From NCBI GenBank assembly GCA_946803715.1, contig CAMPET010000195.1, positions 76,135-115,324 of the forward strand: a DNA stretch of 39,190 nt, in the 5' to 3' direction. This DNA comes from Beroe ovata (lineage: Eukaryota; Ctenophora; Nuda; Beroida; Beroidae). Below the pieces are notes generated by a model. The model did not search any database, was not told where the DNA came from, and saw nothing but the letters and a program-made list of their open reading frames with translations. Both the position numbers and the translations under genes were made by a program. Of the stretch, positions 32,094 to 39,190 are shown piece by piece. Every line of letters starts with the position of its first letter. The first letter of the stretch is position 1.

Positions 32094-32798
32094 ACTATAC
32101 TACAACTCTTCAAGTTCAAGTTCAAATACAATTACAAATCGCACTATTCGTTCTGTTCTATTCAGTTTCACTATCACAATATTTTGAAGTAAAATTCATC
32201 GTACAACTACAAAACAGTTAACTTATGTTTATTGCATTGTTATTGTTATTGTTAAGCATAAGTAATAGTTCACAATTACACGTACAGTATAAGTATAACT
32301 ATAATGTTTAACTTTATGTACATTGTTTCAGTTCAGTTCAGTTACTGTTAGGTGGCTATGCACCAAATTTCGAACGGAGGTGATCGGGCCTCTTCACTCT
32401 TCATCTTGCATTGAATCCAATGCACTATGGATTCTACCAAAATCTGATCGAGTCATTCGAGTGTTCACTGTCCAGGTTGTGCACACGTTGCGCGCCCCTA
32501 TTCTACACAGTGAACGCGGCAGGTTGGGTCACGCAACGTGGGATTGGGAACAGTCCAGGTTTGACACAACATTAATCTGATGACCACCCACACTGAGTTT
32601 CTCCACAACGCACAATCCCCCCCCCAATCATAGTCCTACCTGCCCAAATGCTAGTGTTCCCATGTTACGTGACCTGAATGCCAGTGACGGAGTAGAATTC
32701 GGAAGAGATAAGGTGCTTGCAACGTATACCCAATCGACCTATGTCATAACTACCACTCATTTGTGATTGTCCGACTCAGGTAGGTGGGTCCTATGGAA
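32094..32798. other. Spacer 3' of the coiled-coil gene
   Basis: No exon recognised. At 32477-32555 it holds a block (gcacacgttgcgcgccccta then ttctacacagtgaac, and ggttgggtcacgcaacg) that is a shortened relative of 22160-22265. Confidence 0.55.
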
Positions 32799-35700
32799 TC
32801 AATCCATTTCCTTGGAGATCATCCGCTTCTCCAGTGATTTATGTGCTTCCCGGAGAACAGATTCCGTGTCGATAACTTTGCAGAGGATTGAAGGATTGAG
32901 GCCGGCCATGTTGTTTCGTGCTATTTTTTGTTTCATCCTTTGTCGATCCTGTTCTTCAACTTTAAGTCTGAGTTTGTTGATGTCACGAGTTCGCTTTATG
33001 AGCTTTTCATTCAAATTTCTCATCTCCTTTTCTCGCATGCTTACCTGGAGAACCCGGATGTTAATCCAAAAACATGTGAAATGTGCATAGTGCAGACGTA
33101 TACACATTACACAAGGGGTTGTTCTGGTACTCACATCGTGTTGCAGGGCACCGAGTATTTTGGAGGGCGGTTGTTGTACGGACAAATTCTCCACGTGCTG
33201 GAGGAGTCGATAGACTGCGTCGAGCCGCGCAGACAACCTTCCAACCTCCCTGTCAACCCAAGTAGCACGTCTCTCTTTGACCCGCGTCTGAAACAAGCCG
33301 CGGAATTACTACCCTGCCATCAGACAACATGACCGGATATTACTGTTCATTATTATAGTCGCATAACTGATACTGATCGACTTTGAATATAGTCTCTGCG
33401 ACAAAATAATGAAACTGAGTTTTAATGACTTAATCGGATCGAAAAGACCATATTCAAAGTCAACTATAGTACCATCTGACAGTGAGAAGTATGAAGACCA
33501 GCTACAACCTAACAAGTCCAGGGGAATTCTGGCAATGGAAACAATGGCAATCACTCACAAACGGGCTATATATCGCATTTCCGTTACCTGAACCGAGAGA
33601 CAGTCCACAATGCTGCTATGAATAGCATCCCGGAGTGCCCTCATCAACTCAGGCAGCTCATCCAACCAGTTGTTAGCACACAGTAGGATGAAATCGGTTA
33701 GTTTTATCGTCGAAGTCGATAATTCTGTTGGGCTTGATCGCCCTGTAGAAAAGAAATTCTCAGATGAAGTTGCAAAAAACGAACTCTCACAGGCAAATGA
33801 TGATGTAACTTTCATGTGAGCGCAACTGCATACTCATGCATGGTTGAATACTGTCACAACGGTCAACTCACTTGTGTTATCTATGATGGATGTGTTCATC
33901 TGTTTGATGTTCCATGCTCGACAGTTCTTACACAGTTCTTCCTCTCGTTGGATGTTGCTGTCCTGAAAGTGAAAACAGTTCAAACCGCCATATTCAAATT
34001 ACAGCAACACGCAGATCACAGATTACAATGTCTCAGAGTTCATACTCCTAGAAGTGAAGCTGTTGCTATAATAGTATTGCTGTTGCTATATGTAGTGTTG
34101 CTGTTGCTATAATAGTGTTGCTGTTGCTATAGTGTTGCTGTTGCTCATGAAATAACCTGTGTTATTGGGGACGGGTTCCTGGTTTGAGTCGAGGAACTGT
34201 ACGTGATACTGCGCGGTGTCATGGTTGTGTTGTCTCGACTACCTCTCCCGTCTTCATAAACGAGGTTGCTAGCAACACGGTATGCGTTGTCAGTTGTAAT
34301 GTTGCTAGCAACACGGTCAGAGTTGATAACCAACTCCATGGCACCTCGTAGAGAGTCAATGAGGAAGTCATCGTACAGCAATGACAATTTGATTGGTTGT
34401 GGTCCACTGTCGCTATGGTAACGATGTAACTGTCTGATCAGGTCATGTAGTAACTCGTGTACTCTGTGCAACTCTTTCTCCAAGTCTTTCCTCTGATTCC
34501 TATAACTGTCTCGCTCACTCTTCAAGTCTCTGATGACCTCGTCCTTAACCCCACTTATCGATTCATCCATGTCTACTGGATTAGCAAGGGGTGTACTACA
34601 TAGCTGGTCTTTCAAACTGAGCAGTGAATCCTCCAGTGACCTCTTGGTGTCACTCAGTTCATCTATTCTCTGAATGAGATAAGATTTCTGTGCCTCCAGT
34701 GTATCTCTGGATCCCGGTTTCGGTAGGGAAGAGTGGGAGTCGGCAGGTACTGTACTATACGCTGAGTCACCACCACTAGGAGATGGCGGGGAACTCATGA
34801 CATGGCGCATTCCTTCTCCACCACCCGACATTCCGCTCATCTTCACTTCCAGCAGCTGGGAATCCAGCTCCTTTCCCTGCTCAATCAACTCCACATTCTC
34901 CTCTTCTAATTCTCTCACTTTCTCCAGCGCACAATCCCTCTCGGTTGTCAAGACCTCCAACTTTTCCACCAGCTCACTTTTCTCCTGCTCAAGCGACGCT
35001 GCGCGTTCCCGAACTAACACGAACTCGTCTGACTCCTGGTTTTTCTTTGCTTTCCACAGCTTCTTCTCGTCGTTTACCTGACTCTTGAACTTGAGAAACT
35101 GCTCCCGGAGCTCGTCCAGAGCGTCTGTTAGAACTACCTTCTTCTGCTGCGCGTTCCTTAGATCTTCCTCCGCCAGTTCCAGCTCCTCCGATACCTTCTC
35201 ATATTCCGATTCGAGACTCTTGAAATCCTCCTTGCAGTATTTGATATCTTCCTGGGCGTCGGCAAGTGACTGTTTAAGCGAGAGTATCTCCTCGTTCAAC
35301 TCGTTGATCTTACACGAGTCAGCGTTGCTACTCTGAGCTTGACTAACGCGTGCAGCTTCCTTTGCTTCGGCTATTTCTTTGTTCAGCTCTTGCACTTTCT
35401 CTCTCAAACTCTCATTCTCCTCCTGAATTATCGTATTCTCCTTCGAGAAATCTGCACTCTCCTGAGAAAGTCGCTCCAAATTCTGTCTCAAAGTTTTGAT
35501 GATGTGCTTCTCCTCCTGTTTTTGCTGTTCCGTTTCCTCGATATTCCCACGCAGGATAGCTGCCTCATGCTGAGATATATCGGTTGTTATTTTAGCCTGA
35601 GCAAGGCTGTGCTTCAACTCCTCAATCATCTCCTTGGCTGAATGAAGTTCCTCGAGAAGAGCCTCGACATCGTGCTCAGTTTCAGGTCGCTTCCTCTGCT

Positions 35701-37390
35701 CAATCTCCATCTGGTACTCCGCCACACATTGGGAGAGAGAGCCTCTCTGTCCGAGTTGTTCTGCCAGCACCTCCCTCTCTGTGCTGAGCGTGTTTATCAC
35801 GTTCTGGAGTTCCGTGTTGTTACTCTCCAGTGTGGCAACCTCGCTCTCCAGCCTAGCGTTAGTGGATGCGTACTCGGACAGCGCCTCCAGCAGACCAGCC
35901 CTGCTCTCCTCACTCCCATTTTCCTCACTCTCATCCTCATCTCTCACCCGGTCCTCCCTCAATCCTCGAATTTCCTCCTCCTTCTCAGCGAGTGCTAGCC
36001 TGTGAGACACGTTCTCCTCATGAGTCTTGATCATCACTCCCCTCACGTCCTCCAGTTCCCTCCGCAAATCCTCAATCTCGTCCTGGTAAACATGTTCCTG
36101 AGCCGCGAGCTGGGCCTGCAGAGTCTCGTTAACGTCTTTGTCTCGCTGCTCGAGCGCGTCTTGTTCCCGCAAATCTCGCTCTCGCAGATCCTGTTCTCGG
36201 AGGTGAAGCTGGTCCTGGAGGAGCATACACTCCGCATGTAGGTGTTCTACCTCTGTTGACTGCTCGTCCGCGTCTTGGCGAGACTTCAGTAGCTCCTGGA
36301 AATAGTCATATATTCAGCGAGAAGAATTTCAACAACGATTACTCAACTCTCAAGTTATAAGAACAAACGCAACCAAATTTTTTACAAAGAGTATAACTTG
36401 AATTCATCAGAGACTCACTAAGGAATAGGTAAAGCAAACTTTAGGTTGACAATCTACCACTTCTATCTCCATCGGCATAAATGATGAGCTTTACACTAAG
36501 AATTACAGCACAATCTACAAATGATCTATACGTATCGATGGTGCAAAGAGAGTGAATAACGGGCAGATGTCAGTTGTAGTGAACTTGATTTAAGAGGGTA
36601 GAGTCAGATGTAACTATAGAAATAGTGTAATTCAATCCGGGGTTAATCGGGAGAAGGCGCAGGGTGAACTACAGCATGGATTGAGTGCGTCCCGGAGAGA
36701 ATATGAGTGAGGTACTTGTGCTACGTGTTATTTAGTTAACAATAGACTGATCAAGTGTCTGGAAAGGATTCAAAATGAGAGTTGATTATAGAGAGACCAG
36801 AAAGCGTTGATCGCGAAAGAGGAAGACATAAGAATATATCTCACGAAAAAACCGAGGAATCATGGAAAGGATGCGTGATTGTCTGAGGCTTTTATCTGAG
36901 AAATAATAGCATGCGGAATCTTAATTGACTCTGCATGAAAACAGCTTATGTCAATAGCTTGCATCCTATGTTTCCATTCATTGTTTGATCAGGTGAACTA
37001 CGACTCATATAAGCCGTAACTCGTAATAACATGTGTGACAGGAGAATGACATGAATAAGAGTGACCTTTATCTCGTCATGACCCATCTGTATCGTTCAAA
37101 TATCCTACTGGAACCCCACACCAAGATGTATAATCCCAATCAATATCCTATCATTACCATGGCAACGGTACAACTTATCACCTCCTAATGAGCATCCTAT
37201 ACATTACAATTCATGTTTTATACATCAAACATGACACAATATTATGTTGTTTTTGTTACGCTTTACAGTCAAAACAGCATTGTAATGCATGGATCGCGTA
37301 ATGCATATTGTTTGGCATGCAACTTACTTGTTCCAAGTTTGAGATTAGCTTCTGTAGCTCGCTATTCTCACGCAGCAAACTTGCTTCATT
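32799..37390 (-). CDS. Long coiled-coil protein, 5' end outside the window
   Basis: Exons in transcript order: 37390-37328, 36295-34157, 33962-33872, 33742-33588, 33287-33135, 33044-32799 (2,847 nt, 948 residues visible, in frame to a TGA). The first visible exon starts in phase 0 at a CAG acceptor, so more exons lie to the right. The 713-codon exon is almost wholly heptad-rich coiled coil, with LREQD/LRERD repeats near its start and a Ser/Pro-rich break (SSPPSPSGGDSAYST). After it come a CKNCRAW segment, a predicted helical LTDFILLCANNWLDELPELM segment, a WVDREVGRLSARLDAVYRLL segment and a basic C-terminal helix ending EKRMISKEMD. I do not recognise the family. Long coiled coils like this are common in centrosomal, ciliary and golgin proteins, but nothing here decides between these. 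Splice sites and phases are well supported. Confidence 0.85.
33340..33425. repeat. Dispersed repeat copy in an intron of the coiled-coil gene
   Basis: The stretch ataactgatactgatcgact then ttgaatatagtctctgcgac and aaaataatgaaactgag matches 5288-5345, 6312-6375 and 6947-7005 with moderate divergence. No termini could be defined. Confidence 0.7.
34060..34146. repeat. Imperfect 20-25-bp tandem repeat beside a splice donor
   Basis: Units built from gtgttgctgttgctata with variable spacers, about four copies, ending 10 bases from the donor of the large coiled-coil exon. Confidence 0.8.
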
Positions 37391-38591
37391 CTGTAATGAA
37401 TGTTTTGATATATGAGAGAGAGCTATCAATTGATATAGTGATAAATCTGTGCTTATGATCGAAGTCCCCTGATTATGGTTTTAATGGTTTCTGCATCCAA
37501 ATTTTGTTCACCGAAATCAATCGCTCATTCTCTGAAATCTTGCCAAGGATGTTCCTATCTTCATGGCAGTTCATAAGAACCACATGATATCTAACTGATG
37601 GTTGTGAAATGACGCACAATAACAACAAGCATCGTGGCGAACAATTTTGAGGTTGAGCGGGAAATGCCGCGCGCGGCACGCGCGCGCGTGAAACACACGA
37701 TGTTAGCATCCATCGCTATCACAACCAGACGATATATTTGCACCGCGCCATCCACATAAGGTCGACATTAATTTGAATAATATTTTACCAGCAATTGTCA
37801 CAAAGCATAATAGTCATCGATTCTCGTTAGAAACGGGGGGGATGCAACGTGCATTAATGTGCATTAATGTGCAATAATGTGCATTAATGTCAATGTCAGT
37901 TTTGCGTTTTTTTGAAATACTGACATTAATGCACATGTTTATTTAAGTGAGAATATCAAGAACTTCAGCTCATCTGAGTCCCAAATAAGAATGAAAAACC
38001 AATCGCACACAACAATTTCCCCGACTTACGATGATTTTAAGCCCGACTGATGACTATGACAGCAATTCAAGCCACATATACCACTTCTCGAGTTGGGAAT
38101 ATCGATTACTGATACTATTTCTCGAGTTGGAACATCCATGATCATCAGTGACCAAATAGGGAACCATAAGCTGTCATCACAGACCATCAGGAATCATAAT
38201 GAGTCTCAAGTGGTCGCACAGGACCTTATGGAGCCATGAGGCGACACAAGTTACCGTGGATAGAACCCTTTAGAACCGATAGGGGCCATAGAAAATCATC
38301 AGCCAACATAAGGGGATACAGGAGCCCGTCAGGAGGACCTCATAGAACCATAAGGGTTGGTCAACTACCACCAGATACTAAAAGAGACTCATGGGCTTAT
38401 AGACGACTATTATAAGGGGATATCATGAGCTAGGTATATGGTATCACTGGAAAAAACTTCCTGACTTGAGAGTTAGAGACACTTTTCCAATTCTCGAGGC
38501 TATGATACTATTTGTCCGATTGGGGCTACAGGTACTAGGTACTTCTCGAGTTGGGAATGGGGGCTACGAATACGGTTGGCCGGTGCTTTAG
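37391..38591. other. Intron or spacer, no exon recognised
   Basis: This lies upstream of the first visible exon of the coiled-coil gene, so it is probably intron. At 37849-37893 there is a tandem gtgcattaat repeat, followed by the complementary acattaatgcacat at 37924-37937. A short GC-rich palindrome (gccgcgcgcggc) lies at about 37666. Confidence 0.55.
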
Positions 38592-38592
38592 N

Positions 38593-38667
38593 GAGTCAGT
38601 GACACTGGTGTAGATAATATAGAGTCAGTGACACTGATGTAGATAATATAGAGTCAGTGACACTAGC
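38593..38667. repeat. 29-30-bp tandem repeat, three copies, beside a single n
   Basis: The unit gagtcagtgacactg(g/a)tgta followed by gataatata is repeated; the third copy is partial. The n at 38592 marks an assembly join, so copy number is unreliable. Confidence 0.8.
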
Positions 38668-39116
38668 GGCAACTGTAAACAACACGAACTGGCATAGAGT
38701 ACGCTGAATGCTAGGCCAGGGCTATTGGGATAGAGCAGGGACAGACTGGATTGGTCGAATAGAGTACATGTCAAGGGACAGTAGACCAGGCAGTACACGG
38801 TAAAAATAGAGCTGAATAATCCCAAGGAAAATATCAGAGAGTAGCAACTGAAATTATAAAGGACTCATTTGTTGTGGCCTGTAGATTTCTCTTAGGATAT
38901 ACATAATTAATCATTAGTCTCATGATTTAGCTCTTACATTCCACGGGCTAATTATAAATTAGTTAATCTATCCCCAGTCGCCCGCTTACACAACAGCAGC
39001 AGAGATACATATAAACATACACCCATTATCAGGGGTTCCTTAACGAAACAGGAGTCGAAAAACAATCGCTAATTTTCGACATGAGTTATTGTTTCGGAAA
39101 GGACTCCCAGGGCAAC

Positions 39117-39190
39117 ACAAACACATACACAAACACATACACAAACACATACACATACACATACACAAACACACAAACACACACACACAC
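39117..39190. repeat. (cacaaa/cacata)n microsatellite at the right edge
   Basis: acacaaacacatacacaaac and similar units, grading into (ca)n at the window end. Confidence 0.9.

Noticed and set aside
34797..36241. Plus-strand open frames opposite the large coiled-coil exon
   Set aside because: They are Ser/Leu/Phe-rich shadows of the Glu/Lys/Gln-rich coiled-coil frame on the minus strand.

Overview
This window is metazoan nuclear DNA. Its genes are split by GT-AG introns, it encodes animal-type proteins, and it carries (TTAGGG)n telomere-type repeats and many short inverted-repeat transposons. The sequence alone does not name the species. A secreted beta/gamma-crystallin gene, fairly short introns and strong allelic structure would suit a sponge or another early-branching animal, but that is an inference of low confidence. 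Exon structures were worked out by hand from splice sites, reading-frame phase and protein families I recognise.

Layout from left to right. (1) 1-800: two tandem arrays, with units of about 172 bp and 22 bp. (2) 1049-5239, minus strand: ATP13A1-like P5A ATPase. The N-terminal 13-14 exons are present and the C-terminal exons lie off the left edge or are missing. (3) 5240-7657: intergenic repeats, including two allele-like copies of one locus joined at a single n. One copy carries a MITE that the other lacks. (4) 7658-20463, minus strand: a complete INPP5E-like inositol polyphosphate 5-phosphatase of 16 exons (about 761 residues), ending in a CaaX box. Its introns hold a tRNA-Asp gene, a 543-bp tandem satellite, several minisatellites and a 697-bp assembly gap. 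(5) 20464-23876: a transposon-rich spacer containing a foldback element with a telomere-like core and nested GC-rich MITEs. (6) 23877-25594, plus strand: a five-exon secreted beta/gamma-crystallin gene built by exon duplication. (7) 25595-29041: spacer with a 1.3-kb hAT-like non-autonomous transposon. (8) 29042-30439, minus strand: an intronless ANKRD13C-like gene. (9) 30440-32798: spacer with more MITEs. (10) 32799-37390, minus strand: the 3' six exons of a long coiled-coil protein I cannot name. (11) 37391-39190: simple repeats and spacer.

The genes are not an operon. INPP5E is a phosphoinositide phosphatase that acts at primary cilia in vertebrates, ATP13A1 is an ER dislocase, and ANKRD13C is an ER-associated chaperone for membrane receptors. 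Their co-location shows no clear functional logic. The less ordinary material is in the mobile elements, where target-site duplications can be read directly, in the crystallin exon duplication, and in two places where the assembly appears to have placed two alleles in tandem.
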